From the NCBI GenBank assembly GCA_002077045.2, contig KZ111151.1, positions 777,718 to 841,717 on the forward strand: DNA of 64,000 nt, read 5' to 3'. The position numbers and the translations under genes were made by a program. Positions 34,275 through 44,998 of this stretch are shown piece after piece. The stretch comes from Rachicladosporium sp. CCFEE 5018 (taxonomy: Eukaryota; Ascomycota; Dothideomycetes; Cladosporiales; Cladosporiaceae). A model generated the notes under the pieces. That model was not told the origin of the DNA and made no database searches. It worked only from the letters and a program-made list of their open reading frames with translations. Numbering within the stretch: the stretch's first letter is position 1; every line of letters begins with the position of its first letter.

Positions 34275-36100
34275 TCATGGATGTATCGACCAGATCCTCT
34301 CTGCCTTCTTCCACCCTCCCTGCGCGGCATACCAGAAACAATGCGCGCTGCCAACGGCATCATTGGATGTAAGGTCCGGGTTTCGTGACCAGCACACAGC
34401 CGACACAGCTGCTTCCGGGACAACCGTATCAGGAGCTTGCCCGTACCCCCGATCGCCCTGTGAAGCTCGGCGCAGATGCTCAATCGTAGACATCCATAGA
34501 GGTTCCTCAATGAGGATCAGGCCAGCGAGACCCAATGGGAAGAGCCAGAACAGAGCGCGCTCTTGATGATGCTGAATGTGCTGCAGTTGGTACTCAAAGG
34601 TGCGCACGATCTGTATGGCGACAGCGCGAAGACCCAGACCGCGCGCTATCATGGGAACGTCGGGTAGGGGGTTCCGATTATCCGAAATCAGCATCTCATG
34701 CCACCTTGCTTCCCGTACTTCCCAAGAAGCCAAGTCGGGCACGACAAGGGACTTTGACAGACTAAGAAGACAGATGAGGATTGCGCTGTGGAGAGAGAAT
34801 TCAGCCGAACGTTCAAAGCTCTCGTAGACAAGAAAGCTCTCCGCTTCAGGAGGAAGCTCATCCCGTGTGAAAGCATGAGTTTTAGTGCGAGGCACATCCT
34901 TCGTGGGCTTCGGAAATGCAGCATCCCACCGCCGTCGCCAAACTTCTAGTTCTCCAAGGCTGTGTTGAATGCGCCGTTGGAGAGATTGTCTTAGCCCGGT
35001 TCGCTTGCTGAGCTGAGCTTCCAGTGGGGTCATGTCTTCTAGTATGCCCGGTATGGCAGTGAGAATATCAACAAGTCGGTCCTGCCCGTTGGAGACCTCT
35101 TCTGACGTCCACGCCTTATGCAGCCACACGTCTTCCTCAAGGAAAGTACGTTTTCGCGAAATAATGCCAGTGAGAATCAGCATACATCGGCATGACGAGA
35201 ACGCTTTAGCCAAACGAGAATCTTGATACGGCTCCGGACCAGTAGTTTGCAGCAGTGCTACCATGCCTTCCAGGTGTATGTCGAATTCTTGCTGCGACTG
35301 CTGGGAGTTGGCCGTATATGACATGAGTAGCATCGGGACAAGCAGAGCGTCAACAGACTTGGACGTCGCTAGCTGTGAGCGTACCTCACGCAGCACCCGG
35401 CCATAGCTAACGACACCTTCGAGCTCAATATGACGCTGGCCATGCCGCCTGCCGAACGCACATCTCGAGAGTGCAGCACAGGCAACTTTGGCAAGACAAC
35501 CTAAGTGGCCAGTCGCTGACTCCTGCAGCCAAGGGTAGCCAAAGGACGACCAGACGGAGTGGTCGAGTAGCAAGGCGAGGGACATGGCATCCTTGAACGC
35601 CACTAGGCTCATAGTGGGTGGTACGACGATTACACAAGATTCATGCGTTGCGAAATCACTGCCATACCCTTGACTCGAAGTTCTCGGGCTCCTTTGCTGT
35701 GTGCGTGGCAGTGCCACAAGGTCGATGTGGTAATCTCCGCCGTGTATAGTGCCATGTTTCTTCGATACGCGTCGTTTATGGTTTGCAGGAATAGGCACAC
35801 TCAGTTGCCCAGCTTCGTTTGGTGTGGCAATACGCACGTCGAGCTCTCTGCGATACCCTTTCACGCGTGTCAGTCACGTACGGCAGAACTGGCTGCAGCA
35901 TACAGGCAACACCCACCTGCACATGAGTAGCCCGCCTTGACGCACCTCGCGCAATCTGGCTTCGCCTCGTCTGCCGATTAGCATGGTCAGTAAGGTTCGC
36001 TTTCTTGCCACAACCGAAACCAAGCTCATAACTTACCGCATTTGACTCTTCGCGTTTTGCACGTCTTGCAGCCTTTACTCCTACCTGCGACTCCGACCAT
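34275..36100 (-). CDS. Zn2Cys6 transcription factor, copy A
   Basis: Exons 36100-36037, 35970-35917 and 35857-34275 encode 566 residues. The zinc cluster is split by two introns and, once joined, is perfect: Cys11, 14, 21, 28, 31, 38 (CKTCKTRRVKC then C-x2-C-x6-C). The rest is the helical middle-homology region of fungal regulators (for example LLDHSVWSSFGYPWLQESAT, EFDIHLEGMVALLQTTGPEP). It ends AAQGGWKKAERIWSIHP. No separate activation domain is obvious. Its position between the hydrolase and choline oxidase suggests a cluster regulator, though this is not shown by the sequence. Confidence 0.9.
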
Positions 36101-36580
36101 TCTGACTCACCGCATTGCCTACATATCTAGGGCGCGAACGAGAAGATTCTTATGATACGATGCTGGCTACCAAATCGGACTCACAGCGCAAGCGAGCTGA
36201 GGTCTAAGCGATGCTTCAGCGCTGTTATCATCGCCATGTAGCCGCATTCGCCGCATATGCCTACGAACAGCTGTGGCGTGTTGCAATTAATACATATCAA
36301 ATCAACGGCGCGATCATTCGAGGAGTGCAAGCTGAAGTCCAAGGGCTGTAGCTGTGCAACCGCCGGGCCGACTCTAGATCCGATGCACCTCGCGCAATGC
36401 CACTAGATGCAGCAGTCCCGCCGGCGAGTGATCCAACAGCGCGTGGCGTAAAGTCGAGGCACGTTCAGCAGAGTGCTTGCAATTCTGATATGAAGAGCCA
36501 GCGCAGCAGTAGCACGTTCGCGTACATACAATATCTGTGGACTGCTGCGCGTTTCCAACCACGACATGCGCGTCAGCACC
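36101..36580. other. intergenic, regulator promoter (copy A)
   Basis: 480 bp between the regulator's start and the choline oxidase stop. It must contain the regulator promoter; no gene seen. Confidence 0.5.
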
Positions 36581-38209
36581 CTACAACTTCGCACCAGCCA
36601 TTCCTCGCCACCCCCATTGCTCTGCTATCATCTCGGCGCATCGCTCGCCAATACCAAGCACCGTCAACATCGGATTGATGGTCGGCATCTCCGGGAACAC
36701 GCCCGCATCGGCAATCCTCACCCCGTTCAGTCCCCGAATCTTCAGATTCGAGTCTACGACTGCCATACTGTCTTTGCTCACATCACCCATCTTCGTCGTG
36801 CCGGCTGGATGGTAGACTGTGTGTGCAACCTTCCTGCCGTACTCTGACAACGCTTCGTCCGTCGTGATGCCAGGTCCTGGCGCGATCTCGCGCTTCAGCC
36901 ATGAGGAGAACGGCGCCTGCTTTGCGATCTCTCGTGCCGCTTTCAGACCAGCGACAATGGTGGCCGCGTCATATCCCTCGGGATCGGTGAAGTAGCGGAA
37001 GTCCAACGCAGGCTTGACACTCGGATCAGCGCTCACCAGGTAGAGCTTTCCCTTGGAGCGTGGTCGCGGGATGTTGGGTGTCATGCAGAACGCATCGACG
37101 GGTGTGTCGTAGCCAAGGCGACTCGTGTTCATCGAGAATGGGATTTGGTAGCAGTGCATCATGATGTCTGCAATGTTGCCATCAGAGCCAGCAGCATTTG
37201 GTACCTCACGGCGCAGGAAAATACCAGCGTCTGAGTCCATTGTAGTTTGGCCTGTGGGCACGGGCTTATTCAGCTCCCACATAATGATACTTTCGGGATG
37301 GTCGAGCAGATTCTCGCCTACACCTGGAAGATCGTAAAGGACGGGAATATTGAGCGATCGAAGTTGAGCTGCTGGACCGAGACCAGAAAGGAGCATGAGA
37401 CGGGGCGTGTCTACTGCGCCCGCGCAGAGAATCGTTTCGCACTTGGAGCGCAATGTGAGGTGCTCGCCGGATTCGAGAGTAATGTCCACGCCTGTGACTG
37501 TCTTGCCGGACAAGTTGAGGCGGGACACCCATGTATTCGTCAGAATGGTAAGATTCGGTCGTTCCTCCTCCCCTCGCAGGATTGGGTGAATGTACGCCAC
37601 GCTTGCACTTGACCGTCGCCCATCATCTGGGTTGTACGAGACATTGAAGAAGCCCACACATGGCTTCAGCGCGCCCTTCTGCTTGATCTCTTGGTTGTAA
37701 TCCTCCACGAAGGGGATGTCCAATGCCGAACTGCAGCTCTTCACCCAGTCAAGGCACAGCTGGTTGCGGTGATTCTTGTGTACCGGCTGTACAGTGTTGC
37801 GCAGGTTATCCAACACGCGCATGAACGTCTTGAAAGTCCACCCTTTACATCCTTGCGCCTCCCACCGTTGGCAGTCGTACTCGAAAGGACGGAAGGAGAT
37901 GAGTGTGTTGTGGCTACTGCAGCCTCCCAAGACTTTCGCCCTCGAGTGCCGGATGTTCGAGTTGCCCATAGGCTGTTCAGTCGTCGGATAGTCGTAGTCA
38001 AGCTCGCCTCCGAGTAAGTTCAGCCAGTCTTTCAGAAGGAGCACGCGATCATCCATGAAGTCCGACGGTCCGGCCTCGATGAGCAAGACCTTCTTGTTCG
38101 GCAAGTAGTCGGACAGGCGGGACGCGATCACGCATCCTGCTGTACCACCACCGACTATGACAAAGTCAAAGCTGTCCACATCGCTCGGCGAGAGCTGTTT
38201 GGTGGTCAT
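36581..38209 (-). CDS. choline oxidase (GMC flavoprotein), copy A
   Basis: An intronless 542-residue GMC oxidoreductase. The FAD dinucleotide fold is at residues 13-30 (FDFVIVGGGTAGCVIASRL). His100 in GGCSSHN matches the residue that holds FAD covalently in bacterial choline oxidase. The catalytic pair is His467 (VYHPAG) and Asn512 (TINPM). Similarity to the known bacterial choline oxidase runs along the whole length as far as I can recall it (RHSRAKVLGGCSSHN, SYIHPI/AYIHPI, RYFTDPEG), which is why I prefer choline over aryl-alcohol or glucose as substrate. It would convert choline to betaine aldehyde and on to glycine betaine, releasing H2O2. No secretion signal; no clear PTS1 (ends AKL, which could act as a weak peroxisomal signal). 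Divergent from BADH. Confidence 0.88.
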   Translation of the reverse strand: MTTKQLSPSDVDSFDFVIVGGGTAGCVIASRLSDYLPNKKVLLIEAGPSDFMDDRVLLLKDWLNLLGGELDYDYPTTEQPMGNSNIRHSRAKVLGGCSSHNTLISFRPFEYDCQRWEAQGCKGWTFKTFMRVLDNLRNTVQPVHKNHRNQLCLDWVKSCSSALDIPFVEDYNQEIKQKGALKPCVGFFNVSYNPDDGRRSSASVAYIHPILRGEEERPNLTILTNTWVSRLNLSGKTVTGVDITLESGEHLTLRSKCETILCAGAVDTPRLMLLSGLGPAAQLRSLNIPVLYDLPGVGENLLDHPESIIMWELNKPVPTGQTTMDSDAGIFLRREVPNAAGSDGNIADIMMHCYQIPFSMNTSRLGYDTPVDAFCMTPNIPRPRSKGKLYLVSADPSVKPALDFRYFTDPEGYDAATIVAGLKAAREIAKQAPFSSWLKREIAPGPGITTDEALSEYGRKVAHTVYHPAGTTKMGDVSKDSMAVVDSNLKIRGLNGVRIADAGVFPEMPTINPMLTVLGIGERCAEMIAEQWGWRGMAGAKL

Positions 38210-39145
38210 CTTGAGCGAATGTTAAGTGATCTACCAGTAATACCCAACCGAGTGATAGTTGCTCTAGTGCAAAACAAGATCAAGATATGAACAACAATAG
38301 AGGGAGAGAGGAAAGGCTTCGACAGTAGAAAGAGAAGTGAAGTCAAATAGACGCCTTCGAGCTCGAGGAAATACTTCGCGGTAATCGATCTGCAAGGCAA
38401 AGCTCCCCACTCGATCGCCCAGACGTAGGCATTGTATGTGCCGACGCTGAGCGATCCATCAGTCTCGTGCCCGGACCAAGCGGCATCCTGTGAGGAACCT
38501 CCGCCACCAATAGATACCGAAGTCTTCCAGGGTGCGGTGAAAATGTCGATGGAGTGATGTCGGCGACTCTTCCGCGCCCTTCTTGTCGTGCAGAATCTTC
38601 AGCCCTGTCGTGATATCGGTAACTGCCGGACGCCGATTTCACTAGCGCCACGAGGTCCGTCTTCTCTGCTTCTAGAAGCTTTACCCAACTGCGACAATGT
38701 CAACGACAACGGCACGCATCACAGGACTTGCGACTCCGTGCTGTTGCTCGAGGTGAAACGCCATCGCTACAGTCAAGAAACACATGATCTTCGAATAATG
38801 TGGACTCGTGACAGAAGGGAGGCACCCTGAGATAGAGTTTATCTTGGCAATCGAGCTCCGGTGCCGAACTGTTCTCCTCAGAAGGGACAGTCCAGCCGAG
38901 AGCTCGTGGACCTCTGGAGAGGCGAATTGAGTACTCGCCAATGTTGATCACGGAATTACCAGTACACATTGTTTTCCTCAGTAGAATGCCTTGAATCTAA
39001 AGGTTGGGCTTCGATTCTATCTGCCGTCCACATCGTTTAGTCGCGGCCAAGGCGCATCCTTTCAACGTCTCGTATGAGTACACTCTCAGCAGGAAACGAT
39101 AGCAGTAGCTTGTCGAGATAGCCTTGGAGACTCGACACAGCAGTC
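38210..39145. promoter_or_regulatory. shared divergent promoter, choline oxidase / BADH (copy A)
   Basis: 936 bp between two divergent start codons of enzymes in the same pathway. Copy B's counterpart (930 bp) differs by a 6-bp deletion and scattered substitutions. A 102-codon minus frame (38343-38651) is open in both copies, but I treat it as chance given how similar the copies are. Joint regulation is plausible. Confidence 0.6.
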
Positions 39146-40499
39146 ATGGGCACGCAAGGCCAGCAGATGGAGCAGCAGCCTCTTTACATAGTTGGCAAGC
39201 GTCACACGACAACAAAGACGTTCCAGTCCATCGACCCTTCGACCAACCAACCTATCACATCTGTCTGCACAGCCGATCGTGAAGCCGTGGATCTTGCTGT
39301 CAAAGCTGGCCGGACAGCATTCTCTCAGTGGTCTGCGACCTCGCCAGTGGAGAGATCTCGCATTTTGCTGAAGGCAGCATCGATACTCCGTGCCCGGAAC
39401 GATGAACTTGCTACTCTCGAGACCCGCGATACAGGCAAGCCATTTTCAGAGACCAGCACAGTCGATGTGATCACGGGCGTAGATGTTCTGGAGTACTACG
39501 CTCATCTGATTGCTTCTGGAGGTTTGGACGGTGAGACAACTCAGCTCCGGCCAGACGCCTGGGTGTACACCACAAAGTCACCTTTGGGAGTTTGCGCAGG
39601 CATAGGCGCCTGGAATTATCCCATCCAGATCGCGCTCTGGAAGTCTGCACCATGTCTCGCAGCAGGCAATTGCATGGTCTACAAGCCTTCGGAGTTCACA
39701 CCACTACACGCCCTGCAATTGGCCGAGATCTACACAGAAGCCGGTGTCCCACCAGGCGTCTTCAACGTCGTGCAAGGTGCTGGCGATGTAGGAGCGATGC
39801 TCACTTCTCATCCAGGAATAGCCAAAGTTTCATTCACTGGCCAAGTCTCCACTGGCTCCAGGGTCGCCGCATCTGCGGCAGCAGGCATGAAGTATGTCAC
39901 GATGGAGCTTGGTGGCAAATCGCCTTGCATCATTCTGCCAGACGCAGACCTAGATTCAGCTGTAGATGGTGCAATGATGGCGAACTTCTTCTCCACCGGG
40001 CAAGTCTGCACAAATGGCACACGAGTATTCGTTCCAGACACACTGCTTGCCGCATTCGAGAAGCGACTACTAACCAAGATGCCCTTAGTCCGAGGAGGAC
40101 CTGTCATGGACCCATCAACGAACTTTGGCCCCCTAGTATCGCGTCCTCATTTCGATAAAGTAGATTCCTACATCCGCCACGGTATCGAGACCGACTGCGC
40201 CAAGCTGCTTTACGGTGGTCTCGGCGCACCGACTCTGCCTTCAGGCACAGACCCAGCAGGGAACTGGATCAAACCCACAATCTTCACGAACTGCACAGAC
40301 AGCATGCGAATAACCCGCGAAGAGATCTTCGGCCCCGTGATGACTATCCTGCCGTACTCCACCTCGTCTCCGAAGTACCTCGACACCTTGATTGCGAGAG
40401 CAAACAACACGACCATGGGCCTAGCGGCTGGCGTCTTCACCAAGGACATCAATCTTGCGCATAGCGTGATGGCGAGGATCGAGGCAGGGATCTGCTGGA
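39146..40499 (+). CDS. betaine-aldehyde dehydrogenase, copy A (3' cut by gap)
   Basis: 451 residues of an aldehyde dehydrogenase are present before the assembly gap; about 50 C-terminal residues are missing. It has the fold hallmarks GVCAGIGAWNYPIQIALWK (Rossmann entry), FTGQVSTGSRV, the general base Glu254 in MELGGKSP and the nucleophile Cys288 in GQVCTNGTR, plus EEIFGPVMT. The start MGTQGQQMEQQPLYI and the sequence DTGKPFSETSTVDVITGVDV resemble BADH (ALDH9/ALDH10-like) rather than general ALDHs. It oxidises betaine aldehyde to glycine betaine with NAD(P)+. Partnered with the divergent choline oxidase. Confidence 0.9.
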
Positions 40500-40599
40500 N
40501 NNNNNNNNNNNNNNNNNNNNNNNNNNNNNNNNNNNNNNNNNNNNNNNNNNNNNNNNNNNNNNNNNNNNNNNNNNNNNNNNNNNNNNNNNNNNNNNNNNN
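40500..40599. other. assembly gap (100 N)
   Basis: A run of exactly 100 N. It joins an unfinished BADH to an unfinished TBC gene. If the join is real, at least about 1.1 kb must be missing (roughly 150 nt of BADH plus 1.0 kb of the TBC gene), so the size is a placeholder. Confidence 0.98.
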
Positions 40600-41860
40600 T
40601 GCGAACGTAGCGTTTGACCTTCTCACTTTTGATGGGAAAGCGAATCGGATTATGTGTCGTCAGACCATACGAGCGCATCAGTACATCCCACTTCTTCCGC
40701 CGGCGCGTCAGATGATCCGTGTAGCCAGCATTCCAGGCGTCGTATTCGTCGACCGTGATGTAGTGCGACGCCTTCTTGAAGCCATATCGATCGCGAGGGA
40801 CCGGCCCAGAAGCAGTCATCGGTGAGCTGGGACTGCGATTTCCTGGTGATGAAGCTAGTGCTGGCAGCCAGAGACCATTCGTACGCAGGGGAGTCTCAGG
40901 CGCATCGTCTCGGCTGTTGACGAGATGCAGGGCGTGGAATGTAGTAGTGACGATCTTGTCGACAACTTTGGGTGATTCAGAGGGAGGCTCTGGTGGCGGT
41001 GCTTTAAAGCGATCCAGTAGACTAGCGCTCTGACTCCTTCTGTGCGCCCTCTTTCTATCCCATGCCAGTTTCGTCTCCAAGCGCGCCTCCTCAGCAGACG
41101 CTCTCCGACTCGTTGGCGCGGGTTCCGGAACTACAAGCTCATCTTCTGCAGCCTCTTCTTCCAGGCTTGGCTTCCTGCTCTCCTCGAAGCCATTCTCGTA
41201 CATGCGAATGACTTGCTCAACATCCAGGCTTTCACGCATGAGGGTGGTATCCCGAGACTGTGCAGTATACTCGCTCTGCGAACTCGCGCCAGTACGATAG
41301 CTCTCCCGATCTGTCGTGTTGCTGCTGACATTCGCCAGACTCGAATTGCTCGTCAATGCGGAGCGTAGTGACTGCCTTACGCCCTCCGTGCCCAGATCTT
41401 CGTTGGTAATACCAGGCGTGCCAGGTCCACTTAGCGTCCTCTGTATGCTTTTGCTGGACACCCTGCGTCTGAGGCTTTTTAGCCCTCCAGTAAACGACTT
41501 CGAGCTCTTCGGTGCCTTCCCTCCAGGCGGCGATCGCGGCGAAGGCAAGGGGGACGATGACGAGCTTCCTTCCTCCCTAGTTGGTAACGGAGGCACCTCT
41601 CTCTCATACCCAGCTTTCATTGCAGGCACCTTGAACACCATCTTCGCCCTTTCCGGCCGCGCAGCATATGCATGCTCCGAGCTGGCACTGAAGGGGTCCA
41701 ACTTTGGTACCGGATCAGCAGTCCTTGGGTTGAAGCCTCGTACGTGTGGCATGGGGTCGTGTTCCCCCGTGAAGATTGGCCTGGGTGCACGTCGCCATTG
41801 CGCGGACGCCTTCCGCAGGGGTAGATGGGGTTGTGGCAGCGGTGGTGTGGTAGTCGACAT
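40600..41860 (-). CDS. TBC-domain Rab GAP, copy B (3' cut by gap)
   Basis: Encodes the first 420 or so residues, from MSTTTPPLPQPHLP to KSEKVKRYVR, stopping at the edge of the gap just before the TBC catalytic domain. It matches copy A except for a few substitutions (for example Ile to Met and Arg to Lys). Whether a full gene exists beyond the gap cannot be told. Confidence 0.88.
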
Positions 41861-42581
41861 GGCTTCGGGCAGCGCTTCGACGAGGGTCGCGCAGCCTTCT
41901 TCGAGGTCGATCTTGCGCAATTGTGCTCGTGACCCACAGTCGTCGGTTGTGGATCACCACCGTGCCGCTCTCAATCGTTCCTCCGGCCAGCACTCCATTA
42001 CGCTCTCGTAAGTCCTCCTGGTCCGGAATGTGTCCGACAGACTGTTAACTTGAGTCCCGCGCACCCAATGCGCAAGAAGCAGCCCTGTGCCTTATCAGCG
42101 GCAGGTAGTTGGCAGACTCATTTCCGCCCGTTTGCACGCAATTACAAGCTCGTGTTAAGCGACATGTGATATGACCGGGTTCTAGGAACGGACATGCCCG
42201 CTGGGAGTAAGCGCGCGGCTGTCGGGATCCGGAGCTAAATTCCACCGAGCTCTGTGAATAGATCGAGTGTCGTTAGAACATACTGTGAGTCGAGACGGAT
42301 TGAGTACTCACACACAGCCCGTGGCAATGTGCATATCTGCTCACCCTCGCACATCTGCAGTCTGCTATGACGGGCCTAAGCTTTCACATCGTTGGCATAC
42401 GGTCGGTACCGGCACCCTGCAAGTAGCCATGCTCGAGCAATTGCATCTGTATGGAGCTATGGTTTCTCCTCCGACGCCGTACGCATCACTAGTAGAATGT
42501 GCAAGTACATATGTACACCGTTGTCTCCGCACCCAGCCATGTACACCCCCGATGCTACCCCCACCATACCTCATCGCATGC
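41861..42581. other. intergenic, TBC promoter side (copy B)
   Basis: Counterpart of 29919-30639 with the same length but many substitutions, notably at 42010-42060 and 42260-42580. No gene. Confidence 0.5.
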
Positions 42582-43153
42582 TCAACCCTTCGCGTACCTC
42601 CCCACCCACTCCTTCGCTACTTTCTCCCACTCCGGCTTCCTCTGCCTGTACTGCTCCGCAATCCCAGCCTCCACTGCGTCATCCGGCTGCGGCGCCGCGA
42701 GTACTCCCCTCACCAACCCAAGCACCTCCTTGATCTTATTCGGTGGCTTCCACTCATCTGGTCGTAGCATGCCAAGACACATGGCGCCGCGCTCATCATT
42801 CGAGACGTTTGGGTGGTAGATCTTTGTTTTGAAAGAGATTGAGGGAGGCTTGAAGGGGTAGTCTTTGGGAAGCGTGAGTGCCAGGAGGAATGTGCCGCCC
42901 TATATTGCTGGTGAGTAGGGACAGTGGGTGTGCTGGGAAAGAAGTAGGGCTTACTTGGTAGACTGTGTCTGAAGGGCCGGTCATGGTGATTTCCCAGTTG
43001 AGGTAGTCGCCCTCATTGGGAAGTCTGATGGTGCAGCCGGGTGGTGGGGTGCTGGTGCATTCAGCCAGCTCCTGTGAGAGCGTCAGTACTGCCAGCGCGT
43101 GCTGGCGACGCTGATCGGGTACTCGCCTTCATGATGCGCTTGTTGCTAGCCAT
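42582..43153 (-). CDS. E2 ubiquitin-conjugating enzyme, copy B
   Basis: Exons 43153-43127, 43071-42955 and 42899-42582 give 153 residues, the same layout as copy A. HPN and catalytic Cys89 are kept. Differences include Ser to Gly (NEGDYLNW), Ala48 to Gln at the exon junction and Arg to Lys near the C-terminus. Intron 1 starts AAG|GCGAGT, a GC donor, where copy A has AAG|GTCAGT. GC-AG introns are spliced in fungi, so the gene can still work, perhaps less efficiently. Confidence 0.85.
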
Positions 43154-43666
43154 GATGGCTGATTTGTTCTCCGGCTTGAAGGAAAATGTAAGATGTAGAT
43201 GTTCAAGTACAAGAGAGAAAGGGAACGAGATGATCTGATGAGATACAGATCGCGATACTCACGTTGTCGCACTGAAGCAAACCAAGTGAGAGATGGTATT
43301 ACAAGTGATGCAGGGCGAAGTCGAGTCAGCCTTGTGCGGCATTCGCTGCGGACTTGCCTTGACGACTCGGCTGTGTCGTTCTTACTTGATTTAAAGTTGT
43401 GTTGCCTCTCGGAACTCGTTCCGGCTTCCGGCTTGAGCGCGGACCGTTCCCGGCAAATCGACTTCGCCAAGTCTACGGAGTACGACGGCGTGCTGTAAGT
43501 GAGGGACAATGCCATCAGGTACATCGACATGCACTTGCTGTATCATTACCATCATACGCAGTCCATTAAGCTATCAAGAGAGTGACTTAACCGAAACCCA
43601 CCATCGCCGCTCTTCCCAACAATCGACCACCTAGCACGAACCTTTCCTCATCAGCAGTGTACACAG
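43154..43666. other. intergenic (copy B)
   Basis: About 510 bp between E2 promoter and hydrolase 3' end. It resembles copy A over 43260-43470 only; the rest is not obviously alignable by eye. Confidence 0.5.
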
Positions 43667-44998
43667 TCACACATTCGCGTCCAAGAAGCCAGTAATAACA
43701 CCATAGGCCCCCGTAGCATTCCGATGGAAGTTCAGATGATGGCTCGCCTCCGGCTGCAGATACGCAACGAAGGGCTTCGTGTTCCTGTAGTAAGTCTTCG
43801 CTGGCTCATCGAAGACACCCGGGCAGTAGCCATCGCAGACGATGTAGTCCGTCTCGGCCGTGATGGCTAAAGCTGCACCGGTGAAGTTCGAGGAGCTGGG
43901 GACGGTGGCAAAGGTGAGGAATTCGCCAATGCTGAAGGCTTCTTTGGTCGCCTCGACGTAGGCGACTGCATCGGTGTCGTAGTAGGGGTATTTAAAGTAG
44001 CTGCGAGTGCATGTCAGCTAGTGTGTTCGCGGTGAGGTGAGTAATGAGAGCGGTGGCTTACTTCTCGATTAGCGCGTACTTGTCTACCCATGTCAAGTAG
44101 CCAGTATCAAGGAGCCCGAACCTCTGAGCGTTCGACAGGGCCGCCACACGAGGCACGAATGATCGCAGCAGACCGTTGCCATTGACACCGACCGTGAGGT
44201 TGGCGCCGAACGCAGTCAACACCACAGCATCGGCGATGTCTGGAGTGGCAGCGATGGTATTGTGGGTGATGTAGCTTCCAAATGAGAAGCCTATCAGGAC
44301 CAGCTTAGACGGCTTGCCAACAGTGCCTGTGTACTGTCCAGTGCGGACAGCAGCAGCAAGTTGCTGGAGGACGGCGACACCGGTACTAAGCTGGGTCACG
44401 TAGCCGGACTCCCTGGCATCGCAGTCAGTACAATCGTCCCGAAGAGAGAGGAAGATGGATGCTATACTTGGACGACTCTCCACAACCAACACGATCATAG
44501 AAGAACACCGAGTATCCAGCCTCAACAGCGTACTGAACGAAATTGTACTGATCAGGACTATAAGCCGAGTTCCAGTGCGCTCTGCCAGGACCTATCCCAT
44601 GCGTGGCCAAAAGGACAGTCTTCTCCTTCCCATACAACTTTCTTGGGCGTGCAGAACGACGCAGCAACAGTATAGCTCGCAGTCTCATGTACAGTCCCGT
44701 TTACGATACCCGGAAAGCCGGCGGTCGGGCGGGTAGTGAAGTCCGCCAAAGTCTGCTCAAGAGCATAGTTATCGAGCCACTGGCTGAAGTTGAAGTTGAC
44801 GCGATCGTATGAGACGCTGATCGGGACGGTGTACTCGACGCAGTGGGCGTTGGCTGGGTAGTAGGGTTGTGTCAGAGCTGGGGTGGTGGTATTGGTGCCG
44901 CTCTGGCCGTAGCCGGCTCCGGGTGGGCAAGCTGCTGCATCGACGCCGAGAGCGCAGAGGATGGCGGTGGTGATAGCCATGGTGCTTAAGGCCGACAT
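43667..44998 (-). pseudogene. secreted alpha/beta hydrolase, copy B, frameshifted
   Basis: Same three-exon structure as copy A: 44998-44468, 44412-44062 and 44000-43667. Exon 1 is 531 nt, one base longer than the matching 530 nt in copy A. The extra base lies at about 44630-44645, in the codons just after SFCTP, and shifts the frame; the original frame ends within about 30 codons. Downstream coding (THGIGPGRAHWN, GFSFGS, the C-terminal His motif) is well kept, so the break is recent or is a sequencing error. The predicted product without it would be 406-404 residues; I have not restored it. Confidence 0.75.

Larger units (their letters stand above)
28658..39811. repeat. duplicated block, copy A
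   Basis: This interval corresponds gene for gene to 40600-51576 in the same order and orientation. The offset is 11942 bp at the TBC and E2 genes and about 11.72-11.77 kb from the hydrolase to BADH, so small indels have accumulated. Coding regions of TBC, choline oxidase and BADH are almost identical between copies; the intergenic DNA between TBC and the regulator is clearly more diverged. Confidence 0.9.

Noticed and set aside
36581..38209. Aryl-alcohol or glucose oxidase assignment for the GMC enzyme
   Set aside because: Those are usually secreted with signal peptides. This one lacks a signal, has the GGCSSHN covalent-FAD site and sits beside a BADH.
38343..38651. 102-codon frame conserved in both block copies (also 50108-50416)
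   Set aside because: The two copies are too similar for frame conservation to mean anything, and the position is a shared promoter.
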